Shown in pieces: positions 9,249 to 18,052 of a stretch of 64,000 nucleotides of DNA (the first letter of the stretch is position 1; the number at the start of each line of letters is the position of its first letter). The stretch covers positions 151,896 through 215,895 of the forward strand of contig JAEZGN010000016.1 of assembly GCA_023437305.1 (NCBI GenBank). Direction: 5' to 3'. The stretch is from Bacteroidota bacterium (GTDB lineage Bacteria; Bacteroidota; Bacteroidia; Bacteroidales; Dysgonomonadaceae). The notes under the pieces were generated by a model. It made no database searches and had not been told where the DNA came from. It saw nothing but the letters and a program-made list of their open reading frames with translations. The position numbers and the translations under genes are program-made.

Positions 9249-10445
9249 ATGATTTTAATTATTGTATTCTGTCTATTTACATTCATCATTTTCTATACTT
9301 ACCTAGGATATGGTATCTTAATATGGTTTCTGGTTAAATTCAAAGAATTTTTCAAGCCACGAAGCAAGAGTAAATTGCAAGATGTAGAACTGCTCGATGT
9401 AACATTACTTATAGCCGCTTATAACGAAGAAAACATTGTGGACGAAAAGATGACCAATATACAATCATTAGATTATCCAAAGGAAAAGCTTCACGTTGTA
9501 TGGGTTACTGATGGCAGCACCGATGGCACCGTAGAAAAGCTAAAGTCCTATACTAACATAAAAGTACTACATAAGCCTAAACGTGAAGGAAAAACCGCAG
9601 CCATAAACAGAAGTATGTTGTACATAGATACGCCCATTGTTATATTTACAGATGCTAATGCAATACTAAACACTCAAAGTATAAAAGAAATAGTATCGTT
9701 ATTTGCAGATAGTAAAATAGGTTGTGTGACCGGGGAAAAAAGAGTAAACATAGAATCAAAAGATAATGCATCGTCTAGTGGAGAAGGTTTTTATTGGCGT
9801 TACGAATCTTTTTTAAAAGATTTAGATTCCCGCTTATACTCTGTAGTTGGCGCAGCAGGAGAGCTATATGCCATAAGACGTAACCTTTTCGAGCAGATAC
9901 CAAACGATACATTACTCGATGATTTTGTCTTATCTCTAAAAACAGCTCAAAAAGGATATCGAATAACATACTCATCCAATGCATATGCAACAGAATATAG
10001 CTCCGATTCGATGTTAGAAGAAGAAAAAAGAAAAGTAAGAATTGCTGCAGGAGGAATACAAGCTGTGTGGAGATTACGTTCTCTACTTAATATTTTCAAG
10101 TATGGAGTTTTAAGCTTTCAGTACATATCTCATCGTGTGTTGAGATGGACTATAACCCCTATAGCTCTTTTCTCTCTATTACCTCTAAATGTATTACTCT
10201 GTATACAAACCTACCCGACATGTACACTTCCTGCTATATTATTAATATTACAAATTATTTTCTATTCATTAGGCTTTGTTGGATATATACTGGCTAAAAA
10301 GGAGATAAAAAATAAAATACTATTTATTCCGTATTATTTTCTTTTTATGAATTTAAATGTCATAAAAGCATATTCTTATCTAATGAAAAGAAATAATAGC
10401 GGAATATGGGAGAAAGCTAAAAGAAAGTCTATTGAGAGCAAATAA
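9249..10445 (+). CDS. Membrane GT2 glycosyltransferase
   Basis: This 398-residue protein has an N-terminal helix (about 1-22), a cytoplasmic GT-A domain and C-terminal helices (about 300-380). The motifs are LIAAYNEENIVDEKM, VTDGSTDGTVEKL, FTDANAILN as the DXD site near residue 138, and DDFVLSLKTAQKGYR near 220. The position usually held by QxxRW reads EEKRKVRIAAGGIQAVWRLR, so the processive motif is altered and single-sugar transfer is likely. It is the last gene of the polysaccharide operon. Only a weak 5-bp inverted repeat follows it, so the operon end is not clearly marked. Confidence 0.8.
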   Translation: MILIIVFCLFTFIIFYTYLGYGILIWFLVKFKEFFKPRSKSKLQDVELLDVTLLIAAYNEENIVDEKMTNIQSLDYPKEKLHVVWVTDGSTDGTVEKLKSYTNIKVLHKPKREGKTAAINRSMLYIDTPIVIFTDANAILNTQSIKEIVSLFADSKIGCVTGEKRVNIESKDNASSSGEGFYWRYESFLKDLDSRLYSVVGAAGELYAIRRNLFEQIPNDTLLDDFVLSLKTAQKGYRITYSSNAYATEYSSDSMLEEEKRKVRIAAGGIQAVWRLRSLLNIFKYGVLSFQYISHRVLRWTITPIALFSLLPLNVLLCIQTYPTCTLPAILLILQIIFYSLGFVGYILAKKEIKNKILFIPYYFLFMNLNVIKAYSYLMKRNNSGIWEKAKRKSIESK

Positions 10446-10492
10446 ACTTATAAAAGTCTTCAAGAAAATAAAGACATTTAGTAAAAATCAAA

Positions 10493-10903
10493 TTATATAA
10501 GCCTACTACATTTATCACATGTCCCTTTTATTAATATCTCATATTCTTCCGATTTAAATCCTTCCGGTAAGTTATGCTTTTTTAAAGTTATATTATCCAG
10601 ACAAGTTATTGAATGGCAACTTTTACAATAAAAATGAGCATGATCTTTTTTATTGCCTGAAAGATGAATATCATTCAGGACATATTTTGTTATGTTATCA
10701 ACTGTAATTTTATGAATAATTTCAGTTTCCAATAATGTTTGGACAGTGCGATAAAAAGTTATACGATCGTAAAGATCTCCCATCTCCATTTTTATATCAC
10801 TCTCTGTTAAAGAAATACTCCTCTTTTGCAAAATATTAATCAGCATAACTCGCTGAGCTGTTTTCTTTAACCCCTTATTTCTGAGTAAATCTATTGCATT
10901 CAT
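10493..10903 (-). CDS. Fur-family metalloregulator, Zur-like by context
   Basis: From the chosen ATG at 10903 the protein has 136 residues: an N-terminal winged helix (MNAIDLLRNKGLKKTAQRV and a DLYDRITFYRTVQTL recognition region) and a C-terminal dimerisation domain. The latter has two Cys pairs, FYCKSCHS and TCDKCSRL, the structural zinc site of Fur proteins, and DHAHFYC supplies His ligands. An in-frame ATG at 10939 would add 12 residues. It lies upstream of the promoter proposed at 10926-10957, so it is rejected as the start. The gene is divergent from a TonB receptor operon with His-rich proteins, which argues for zinc control. Iron or peroxide sensing remains possible. Confidence 0.8.
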   Translation of the reverse strand: MNAIDLLRNKGLKKTAQRVMLINILQKRSISLTESDIKMEMGDLYDRITFYRTVQTLLETEIIHKITVDNITKYVLNDIHLSGNKKDHAHFYCKSCHSITCLDNITLKKHNLPEGFKSEEYEILIKGTCDKCSRLI

Positions 10904-10925
10904 AACATTAATCTTTATAGCTAAA

Positions 10926-10957
10926 CAAAAGTAGCACAAAATCAGAGATCACACAAA
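10926..10957 (-). promoter_or_regulatory. Bacteroidetes-type promoter of the Fur-family gene
   Basis: Read on the minus strand, TTTG (complement of 10954-10957), a 20-base spacer and TACTTTTG (complement of 10926-10933) match the Bacteroidetes consensus TTTG-N19-21-TAnnTTTG. Transcription would begin near 10919, upstream of the ATG at 10903. Confidence 0.6.
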
Positions 10958-10980
10958 TTGATAAAATATAAATATTGAAA

Positions 10981-11014
10981 CAACGTTGCATTTAAATAAA
11001 ATTTATATCTTTGC
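10981..11014 (+). promoter_or_regulatory. Candidate metal-regulated promoter and operator of the TonB receptor operon
   Basis: TATCTTTGC at 11006-11014 matches the Bacteroidetes -7 element. A TTGC at 10986-10989 could be the -33 element, with a 17-base spacer slightly shorter than usual. The perfect 8-bp palindrome CAACGTTG (10981-10988) overlaps that -33 position. It is therefore a candidate operator for the adjacent Fur-family regulator. The operator role is inference. Confidence 0.45.
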
Positions 11015-11042
11015 AATCTACTAGTCAAAATTCAGATTCAGT

Positions 11043-11405
11043 GTGAGACAATATAAAGTGAACAAAATAATCTTGGCATGGCTATTAGCAGCTATATTCA
11101 TAACTCCGCTTATAGTTAAGGGTATTCATATTTATAAATATGAATGCTACAAAGAACATTGTTCACATGCTAACGATAAACATAAACCTCAAAATAATAG
11201 TAATACATGTCAGGTTTGTAAACTCACTTTATCTTTATTTACTGAAGCATGTTTTCGTATTTCAGATACAATACAAATAACATATACTAGCCGGATATAT
11301 TCCTTATATCTGGAAAAGGGATACAATGCTATACCTCAACTCAATTATCTACGAGCACCTCCCACACTTAAAAACACGTTCCTCTCTAGGATAACTTTAT
11401 CCTAA
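11043..11405 (+). CDS. Small secreted His/Cys-rich protein of a metal-uptake operon
   Basis: This protein of about 120 residues has a GTG start; a second GTG at 11058 is also possible. The N-terminal hydrophobic helix IILAWLLAAIFITPLIV (about 9-25) can serve as a signal or anchor. A segment that could bind metal follows: CYKEHCSHANDKHK and TCQVCK, about residues 35-60. I do not recognise a named family. It is the first gene after the candidate metal-regulated promoter and precedes the TonB receptor by 40 bases, so a role in holding or delivering metal in the periplasm is plausible but unproven. Confidence 0.55.
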   Translation: MRQYKVNKIILAWLLAAIFITPLIVKGIHIYKYECYKEHCSHANDKHKPQNNSNTCQVCKLTLSLFTEACFRISDTIQITYTSRIYSLYLEKGYNAIPQLNYLRAPPTLKNTFLSRITLS

Positions 11406-11445
11406 CTTTATTCGCAAATTATTTTTAATAAAAACAAATACTTAC

Positions 11446-13605
11446 ATGCATATCCGAATTATTCGGGTTATGCTCTTGCTCGTATTTGTATTGCCCTTGT
11501 ATAGTCAAGAAACAGATTCTATCAAACAGGTAGAGTTAGAAAGTATTACTATAACTGCAATATCTTATAAGACATCGAGTAAACTTAACTCAGCTCTGTC
11601 GATAGAAGTAGTAGAAAAGGATTTTTTGAAAAATCACTTTACAGGCAATCTTTTACAAGCACTTGAGCATATACCGGGAGTCCGTTCTATGGATATCGGC
11701 TCCGGATTTTCCAAACCCATGATACGGGGGATGGGATTCAATCGCATTTCTGTAACCGAAAATGGAATTAAACAGGAAGGCCAACAATGGGGTAGTGACC
11801 ACGGATTAGAGATTGACGCGTTTAATATCGAACGAGTCACTGTCCGCAAAGGACCATCCTCACTCCTTTATGGAAGCGATGTGATGGGTGGCGTAGTGGA
11901 AATAACACAAGGTCCCCCACCCTTCGACAATCAGATTTATGGTGAAGCTGTGGTACTAGGCAAAAGTGTAAATGAAACATTCGGTGGTTCTGTATTATTA
12001 GGTCTGAAAAAAAATGCATGGTATACAAAGTTTCGATATTCCGAACAGCGTTTTGGAGATTATCGCATACCTACAGATACCATTGTTTATCTTACTCAGA
12101 AAGTTCCAATATATAATCGGAAGTTGAAGAATACAGCCGGTATTGAGCGTAATATAAGTTCATACACCGAATACCGTAGCGGAAAGTATTACTCTAATTA
12201 TTCAATAAGTAATGCTTACCAAAAAACAGGATTTTTTCCGGGAGCACATGGTATCCCTGATGTATCCCGTGTACAAGACGATGGTGATGACCGTAATATT
12301 GAATTACCATATAGTAGAGTGAATCATCTGAAAATAACATCACGACAGCAATATATATGGGATAAACTCATTGGATATTGGGACGTTGGATATCAGAAGA
12401 ATCACAGAGAAGAGTGGAGTAAATTCCATACTCATTATGGAACGCAATCACCTCCCGACAAAGATCCGGATAAAGAATTAGCTTTCACTCTCGATACATA
12501 TAGTTCTTCTCTTAAATTCAAGACAATAGCCTCAGCCACATGGGAATATAATGCCGGGCTTGATATTCAATATCAACAGAATCGTATATCGGGATATTCG
12601 TTTCTCTTACCCAGATACAATAGATTTACCAGTGGAGTATTTGGTCTTGCTACATGGCGACCATCACAGCAGCTTAGCTTTAGTGGAGGTATTCGCTACG
12701 ATCATGAGAATGTAGACATATCAGCATATAATGATCCTTACCTAGAAACATATCTGCAGGGAATGGGATATGACAACGAACTGATAAAGCAATATAGATG
12801 GCGTAGCTATGCAGTAAACCGCAACTTTGGAGACTTTTCCGGATCGCTCGGTATTATATGGAATCCGAATATCTATCATCTTATAAAAGCAAATATAGGA
12901 CATAGCTTTCGGCTTCCCGGGGCGAATGAGTTAGCAGCAAATGGAGTACATCATGGTACGTTCAGGCACGAGCAAGGAGACCCATCGCTTAATTCAGAAA
13001 GAGGATGGCAACTGGATGCATCTTACTTGTATGAAAACAAGAGCATTTCATTTTCCATCACTCCATTCTTTAGCTGGTTTAGTAATTACATTTTTCTGAA
13101 ACCAACAGGCGAATGGTCTGTACTTCCTCATGCGGGACAGATATATCGATATTCGGGTGCTGAAGCTATTTTTGCAGGAACGGAGATATCTTTCAGTATA
13201 GACTTATTTCCATATCTGAATTACTCTTTCACAAGTGAGTACGTATATACTGACAATCTTGATGAGAATACTCCTTTAAGTTTCTCGCCACCGGCATCTA
13301 TGCGAAATACAATAACATGGAAAAAGAATCAATTCCAAATACATGCTGAACTGTATAGTATTGCCAATCAAAATAGAGTGTCAAAGAACGAAAGTACTAC
13401 ATCAGGAACTAATTTAATTAATCTCGGAGGAAATATAAGCATTCCGATATATAGCACAATGATAGATTTCAGTTTATCATTGCGGAATTTATTGAATACT
13501 AAATATTATAACCACTTAAGTTTTTACAGAAAAGTTGAAATTCCCGAACCGGGTCGCAACTTCCAATTATCAATTAAAATACCTTTTAAAAGTAAATTAA
13601 AATGA
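11446..13605 (+). CDS. TonB-dependent outer-membrane receptor, ZnuD-like
   Basis: This 719-residue protein has a signal peptide (MHIRIIRVMLLLVFVLPLYS), a short N-terminus with a possible TonB box (LESITITA), a plug domain to about residue 150 (RVTVRKGPSSLLYGSDVMGG) and a 22-strand barrel ending in ...QLSIKIPF. It lacks the CarboxypepD-like domain of SusC proteins. The barrel has ANELAANGVHHGTFRHEQGD near residue 500, similar to the His-containing segment of zinc receptors of the ZnuD group. A Fur-family regulator is divergent nearby, and a His-rich lipoprotein gene overlaps its end by four bases. Zinc uptake is the best guess; copper, iron chelates or heme cannot be excluded. Confidence 0.75.
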   Translation: MHIRIIRVMLLLVFVLPLYSQETDSIKQVELESITITAISYKTSSKLNSALSIEVVEKDFLKNHFTGNLLQALEHIPGVRSMDIGSGFSKPMIRGMGFNRISVTENGIKQEGQQWGSDHGLEIDAFNIERVTVRKGPSSLLYGSDVMGGVVEITQGPPPFDNQIYGEAVVLGKSVNETFGGSVLLGLKKNAWYTKFRYSEQRFGDYRIPTDTIVYLTQKVPIYNRKLKNTAGIERNISSYTEYRSGKYYSNYSISNAYQKTGFFPGAHGIPDVSRVQDDGDDRNIELPYSRVNHLKITSRQQYIWDKLIGYWDVGYQKNHREEWSKFHTHYGTQSPPDKDPDKELAFTLDTYSSSLKFKTIASATWEYNAGLDIQYQQNRISGYSFLLPRYNRFTSGVFGLATWRPSQQLSFSGGIRYDHENVDISAYNDPYLETYLQGMGYDNELIKQYRWRSYAVNRNFGDFSGSLGIIWNPNIYHLIKANIGHSFRLPGANELAANGVHHGTFRHEQGDPSLNSERGWQLDASYLYENKSISFSITPFFSWFSNYIFLKPTGEWSVLPHAGQIYRYSGAEAIFAGTEISFSIDLFPYLNYSFTSEYVYTDNLDENTPLSFSPPASMRNTITWKKNQFQIHAELYSIANQNRVSKNESTTSGTNLINLGGNISIPIYSTMIDFSLSLRNLLNTKYYNHLSFYRKVEIPEPGRNFQLSIKIPFKSKLK

Positions 13606-14090
13606 GAACAATTATTAAAATCCTATTCCTATCAATTATTAGTATTATAACATCTATATCATTTACATCCTGTAGTAATGATAACGATGGAGATACAACT
13701 CCACCTGTGATCACTCTAACTGCTCCCTCAGAAGGTGCTATGTTAAAGATTGGATCAGATATTCATTTCGACATGGAATTATCTGACAATGAAATGTTAT
13801 CTTCTTATAAAGTAGAGATACATAACAACTTCGATGGTCATAATCATACAAAATCGTTAAAAGCTGAAGATGGTACTACCGCATTTGCTTTTCAGAAAAC
13901 ATGGAGTGTAGCGGGACAAAAAACAGCAAAAATACATCATCATGAAATAATCATACCCGAAAATGCAACCCCAGGTAATTATCACTTGATGGTATATTGT
14001 ACTGATACCGCCGGGAACGAATCGTATGTTGCACGTAATATTGTATTAAGTCACGACGGAGAAGATGATGACCACGATCATAATCACTAG
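13602..14090 (+). CDS. His-rich lipoprotein, DUF4625-like
   Basis: This 162-residue protein has a lipoprotein signal ending in FTSC (Cys24). It continues DTTPPVITLTAPSEGAML, an Ig-like beta-sandwich of the kind annotated as DUF4625, and ends in an Asp/His-rich tail DGEDDDHDHNH. Another His cluster occurs inside (HNNFDGHNHTK and KIHHHE). Such tails bind divalent metals, so it may collect metal at the outer membrane for the receptor whose gene it overlaps by four bases. The DUF assignment is from memory of the family's look. Confidence 0.65.
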   Translation: MRTIIKILFLSIISIITSISFTSCSNDNDGDTTPPVITLTAPSEGAMLKIGSDIHFDMELSDNEMLSSYKVEIHNNFDGHNHTKSLKAEDGTTAFAFQKTWSVAGQKTAKIHHHEIIIPENATPGNYHLMVYCTDTAGNESYVARNIVLSHDGEDDDHDHNH

Positions 14091-14110
14091 ATAAAAGCCC
14101 CTTTATAAGT

Positions 14111-14154
14111 AAAACCTCAGTATAAATCAAGAAACTATACTGAGGTTTTCTTTT
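14111..14154. terminator. Intrinsic terminator between convergent operons
   Basis: Perfect 14-bp arms at 14111-14124 and 14136-14149 surround an 11-base loop. A T-rich run follows on the plus strand, and the left arm begins with AAAA, giving T's on the minus strand. It separates the lipoprotein gene (+) from the GH78 gene (-) and can serve both. Confidence 0.8.
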
Positions 14155-14231
14155 GAACTCAACAATTTTATTTACAGCAAAAAAAACTCTTATACAATAA
14201 CTTAACAAGTATTTTATTTGTAATTCAGATT

Positions 14232-16895
14232 CTAAATCAAAGAAAAGGTTAGTTCAGACATGCCATTTCCAATCTCAATAGAAGATTTTGTTTTATCCAA
14301 ATCAAGCCCATTTACTTTACTCTTATGAGCATTAGCCGGTACGATAACCGTTCCGCTGCACCCCACCGGAAGTATAACATTCATTTTCAACACAGTACCT
14401 TCCATCGACCAATCAACCGACACTTTTCCATACGGTGAGTTTACGGATGTTTTTGCCCACGTAACACCTTCAGGAATCTGAGGTTCAATATATACATGCT
14501 TGTAGCCGGGATTTTTCTCATCAGTACGAATACCCCCCAATGCCTGATAGAACCAAGAACCTATAGCGTTATAGCAATTATGAATACGGCTTCTCTCACC
14601 GCTCCAGTATTCCCATGTGGTAGAAGCTCCATTATCTATCATATGCAGATAGCCCGGGTAATCACGCTTTTTCAACATAGAATACATAAAGTCTGCCGAT
14701 TTGTTTTCTATAGCCCATCTGGTAAGAATAGAAACACCCACCAATCCTACTGCTATATGATCATTGTATTTCTCTTTTGTTTCTCTGAATAGTTGATCTT
14801 TCACTTTATCATAAACGTCCGAAGGCGTTACTCCTACAAGCATTGGGTACGACATATCAAGCTGTGAACCTGTAGAGTACACATTCTTCCCAGCATCAAA
14901 AAATGTTTTATGCAGTAGCTGATTTAAAGTAACTTTTCGTTGAGCAAAATCTTTTGCTTCATCAGGTTTATTGAGCACTGTGGCTATTTTTTCCATTATG
15001 CCGAAACAATCGCTCACAAAACAGTTGTTCACTAAATTTATTGATAGTTCCGACCCCGAATCGACACCTATCGGAGCTAGCCAGTCTCCCAAGAACCAAT
15101 CGCGGTACGGGGTATCGGGCCAACGCTTCAATAGACCATCTACCGTATATTTCTCTACATATTTCAACCATTCCTTCATCGCTGGATAATACTGTTCTAT
15201 CAATCTGGAATCATTATAGTTGACGTAAGTTCTCCATGGTGCAACGATAAAAAATCCACACCAATACGGGCCACCTCCCCCTGCTCCCGGATTAGGCGCA
15301 ACATGGGGCAGACTTCCACCTTCGCGCATAGAATCATACCAAGCTTGCAGCCAGTTCATAAACAGAGGCGATACATCATACATGGTTTGAAGTGTTTCCA
15401 GCGACGAATTACCGTCTCCGCCATATCCGGCTCGCTCTAAATGGGGACAATCTACCATATAACCTGAGAAAGTAAGGCAACGCATCGTATATTTAATCAT
15501 ATTATGAATCGCATTCAGATCGGAATCGGAGCATTCAAAAGATGACCTATCACGATAGTCGGTATGTATAAGATATGCCTTTATATCTTCTTTTAGAGGC
15601 TTTTCTTTCAAATGTGACACTCTTACATACTGAAAAGCATGATGATTAAATTTATTTTTAAACACTTCTTTACCCTCACCGACAGCGATATAAATATCAC
15701 TTTGTCCCTGATCCAAGAAATTGCCATCTTTATCCAAAAAATCAGTATATTCGAGCAGAATTTCATGCCCTTCGGGTAATTTTGGAAAATGAATTTCAAA
15801 CCAACCGTTCAAAGCTTTTCCCATATCCACAAGCCATGTACTATCACCCAGCTGCTTTATATTTTTAGGTATGAATATTTCTTGTATCTTGTTTGGCTGA
15901 GTCATTTCGGGCGAAGCCTTGTGTCGGGGCAGATCAACTTCCTCTACCCGAGACCATGTCATACGATTAAGAGTACTTGACGATAAATCAATCGGAGTGT
16001 GCTTACGATCAAGACGTTCGCCTTTGAATTGTAAGGCTTGCCATGTACCTGTATCCATATATCCACTCTCAGAACCTTGCCACGAAGAATCTGTAGTTAA
16101 TACAGTATTCCAATTTTTGTTGTGCAAAATATCCAATTGAGCCTTTACAAGTGGACCATCATGATCGGTACCGAATGTTGTTTTCTTATACCAGCCGCTA
16201 CCAAGCCAGATAACTAATTCGTTCTCTCCATTCTTCAGATAACTACTTACATCGTATGTTACAATTAATGATCTCTTGTTCAATTGCGAAACTGCGGGAG
16301 AAAGGACATCTTCACTCACTTTCTTGCCATTGATATATAACTCGTGATAGCCTAATGAGTTGATATGTAAAAATGAAGTCCCTGTATTCTCAATCCTAAA
16401 CTTTTTCCTTAATAAAGGAGTCTGTGTGTTTCCTGCGCCCACAGGCAAGCCGATATAGCTGCCTTGCATTTTATCATTACCCACGATTCCGATTCCAAAC
16501 CGTGCAATATCGCTCCAATCTGAAACTTCACCTTTATCATTCCATATACGAACCCGCCAATAGCATAACAACCTTGATGATAAAGGACTTCCATTATAAG
16601 AGACCATTATCGACGAGGAAGAACGCACTTTTCCCTGATTCCACAAATCAGCTTTATTATTCAAAAGAGCAATACTGTCCGATGCTACTTGTATTTCATA
16701 AAACCGTTGTTGCATTTGTCCTTTGGAATATACTATCTTCCAACTAAAATGAGGATTTACATTATCTATAGCATTCGGATTTATCAGATTCTCACACCTA
16801 AGGTCTGTAATACCGATCAAGGAGCGGGCATTACAGATCGGGTGTATAAGCATCGATATAATTATCAAAAAAATATAATAGTATGGTTTTCCCAT
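14232..16895 (-). CDS. Alpha-L-rhamnosidase, GH78
   Basis: This 887-residue protein has a signal peptide and no lipobox, so it is probably periplasmic. It has the GH78 layout. An N-terminal fibronectin-like module (LRCENLINPNAIDNVNPHFSW) comes first, then beta domains with GYHELYINGKKVSEDVLSP (rhamnosidase N-terminal domain). The (alpha/alpha)6 catalytic domain follows from about residue 450, then a C-terminal beta domain (VSVDWSMEGTVLKMNVILP). It would release terminal alpha-L-rhamnose. The catalytic block near residue 485 reads DCPHLERAGYGGDG, one residue shorter than the common DCPQRDERLGW form, so the acid residue may differ. It is the last gene of the PUL, 11 bases after the GH130 gene. 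Confidence 0.88.
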   Translation of the reverse strand: MGKPYYYIFLIIISMLIHPICNARSLIGITDLRCENLINPNAIDNVNPHFSWKIVYSKGQMQQRFYEIQVASDSIALLNNKADLWNQGKVRSSSSIMVSYNGSPLSSRLLCYWRVRIWNDKGEVSDWSDIARFGIGIVGNDKMQGSYIGLPVGAGNTQTPLLRKKFRIENTGTSFLHINSLGYHELYINGKKVSEDVLSPAVSQLNKRSLIVTYDVSSYLKNGENELVIWLGSGWYKKTTFGTDHDGPLVKAQLDILHNKNWNTVLTTDSSWQGSESGYMDTGTWQALQFKGERLDRKHTPIDLSSSTLNRMTWSRVEEVDLPRHKASPEMTQPNKIQEIFIPKNIKQLGDSTWLVDMGKALNGWFEIHFPKLPEGHEILLEYTDFLDKDGNFLDQGQSDIYIAVGEGKEVFKNKFNHHAFQYVRVSHLKEKPLKEDIKAYLIHTDYRDRSSFECSDSDLNAIHNMIKYTMRCLTFSGYMVDCPHLERAGYGGDGNSSLETLQTMYDVSPLFMNWLQAWYDSMREGGSLPHVAPNPGAGGGGPYWCGFFIVAPWRTYVNYNDSRLIEQYYPAMKEWLKYVEKYTVDGLLKRWPDTPYRDWFLGDWLAPIGVDSGSELSINLVNNCFVSDCFGIMEKIATVLNKPDEAKDFAQRKVTLNQLLHKTFFDAGKNVYSTGSQLDMSYPMLVGVTPSDVYDKVKDQLFRETKEKYNDHIAVGLVGVSILTRWAIENKSADFMYSMLKKRDYPGYLHMIDNGASTTWEYWSGERSRIHNCYNAIGSWFYQALGGIRTDEKNPGYKHVYIEPQIPEGVTWAKTSVNSPYGKVSVDWSMEGTVLKMNVILPVGCSGTVIVPANAHKSKVNGLDLDKTKSSIEIGNGMSELTFSLI

Positions 16896-16906
16896 GATTA
16901 AAGTAT

Positions 16907-18052
16907 TTATTCTTTTTTCTTTTCTGGATCATATACAGCTACAGCCACGCGCGAATCGGCACATCCATAGTATAAATACCATTTTTTACCATAAAACACT
17001 AACCCTTCAATAAACACAGTTCCGGCAGGATACTGTCCACTTTTTTCAAAATCAGCTTGGGGAGTATAAAAAGGCTTATCAAGTTGCCCGAGTAGCTTAG
17101 TCGGATCTTTCAAATCAAATAAAGCTTGCCCCGCACAATAAGAATTTGCAGTATACAAAGTATCACCTTCTATTCCGTCTGCATTCTTACCATTATATAG
17201 CAACAAGATCCCCTTCTCGGTCATCACTGCCGGAGGGCCACATTCGGTAAGCGAGCTATCGAACTTTCCTTTACGAGGCTCTATTACTTTCAAGAAATCT
17301 CCGTCTTCGGTCAATAAAGGAGTCCAGTTTATCAAGTCTTCAGATGTTGCTACATTTACAAATTTCTCACCCCAGTACATCCAGTATTTTCCATCAATTT
17401 TAGCGATCACCTGTTTTCCGTCTACCAGTTTGGTAACAATTGATGCTGATTTCGAAAAATCATCTTTAAATCTCCCATTATAAGCTTTTGTAAATACCGG
17501 TCCATGTTTCTCCCATGTATGTAAATCTCGAGTAGTAGCTACCGCCAAACGAGCTTGTTTTCTATTCCATTGCGTATAAAACATAACATACATACCATCT
17601 TCAGTTACGGCCAGACGCGGATCTTCACAACCACCGGGCCACTCTAGCTCTTTTTGGCTATCATTGTCAGGGTAGAATGCAGGTATAGATTTTCGTTGAA
17701 AATGAAGCCCGTCTTCCGACCAAGCATATCCCAAGCGGGATGTACGTCCACCTATGCCCTGCCCCGATTTATCCTCAGCACGGTAAAGTACTACTATTTT
17801 ACCATCGTAGATAGTTGCTGCCGGATTGAAGGTGTCATTCGATTCCCAATCAACAGAGTCCTTTGTTATCGGACAATAAAAACGAGTTGTGCTATCAGGT
17901 GAGATAATCGGATTAATACCTTCAGGACGCTGAAAATCAGTCCATGCCCAATCAGGGAACTCTGCAACCTTTTCTGCACCTTTTTTCTCTTTACAAGAGA
18001 TCAATGTAATCACTGCTACAAAGAGAACTGCTTTAAAAATACTGTTTTTCAT
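16907..18052 (-). CDS. GH130 beta-mannoside hydrolase/phosphorylase, lipoprotein
   Basis: This 381-residue protein has a lipoprotein signal ending in ISC. Its five-bladed beta-propeller carries GH130 marks: ESNDTFNPAATIYDGKIVVLYRAED, the WPGGCEDPRLAV motif around residues 137-148, and a C-terminal YYGCADSRVAVAVYDP. GH130 enzymes act on beta-mannosides, either as phosphorylases (beta-1,4-Man-GlcNAc or beta-1,2-mannan) or as hydrolases. The lipid anchor and a Bacteroidales mannan PUL setting resemble the beta-1,2-mannosidase-type hydrolases more than cytoplasmic phosphorylases. It starts after the 296-base gap that separates it from the GH92 gene. Confidence 0.82.
   Translation of the reverse strand: MKNSIFKAVLFVAVITLISCKEKKGAEKVAEFPDWAWTDFQRPEGINPIISPDSTTRFYCPITKDSVDWESNDTFNPAATIYDGKIVVLYRAEDKSGQGIGGRTSRLGYAWSEDGLHFQRKSIPAFYPDNDSQKELEWPGGCEDPRLAVTEDGMYVMFYTQWNRKQARLAVATTRDLHTWEKHGPVFTKAYNGRFKDDFSKSASIVTKLVDGKQVIAKIDGKYWMYWGEKFVNVATSEDLINWTPLLTEDGDFLKVIEPRKGKFDSSLTECGPPAVMTEKGILLLYNGKNADGIEGDTLYTANSYCAGQALFDLKDPTKLLGQLDKPFYTPQADFEKSGQYPAGTVFIEGLVFYGKKWYLYYGCADSRVAVAVYDPEKKKE

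Noticed and set aside
10456..10475. Inverted repeat GTCTT/AAGAC after the polysaccharide operon
   Set aside because: Five-base arms without a T-run are too weak to call a terminator.
10904..10939. Longer start for the Fur-family regulator (12 extra residues)
   Set aside because: The promoter for the gene lies inside this stretch, and the family N-terminus begins at the ATG at 10903.
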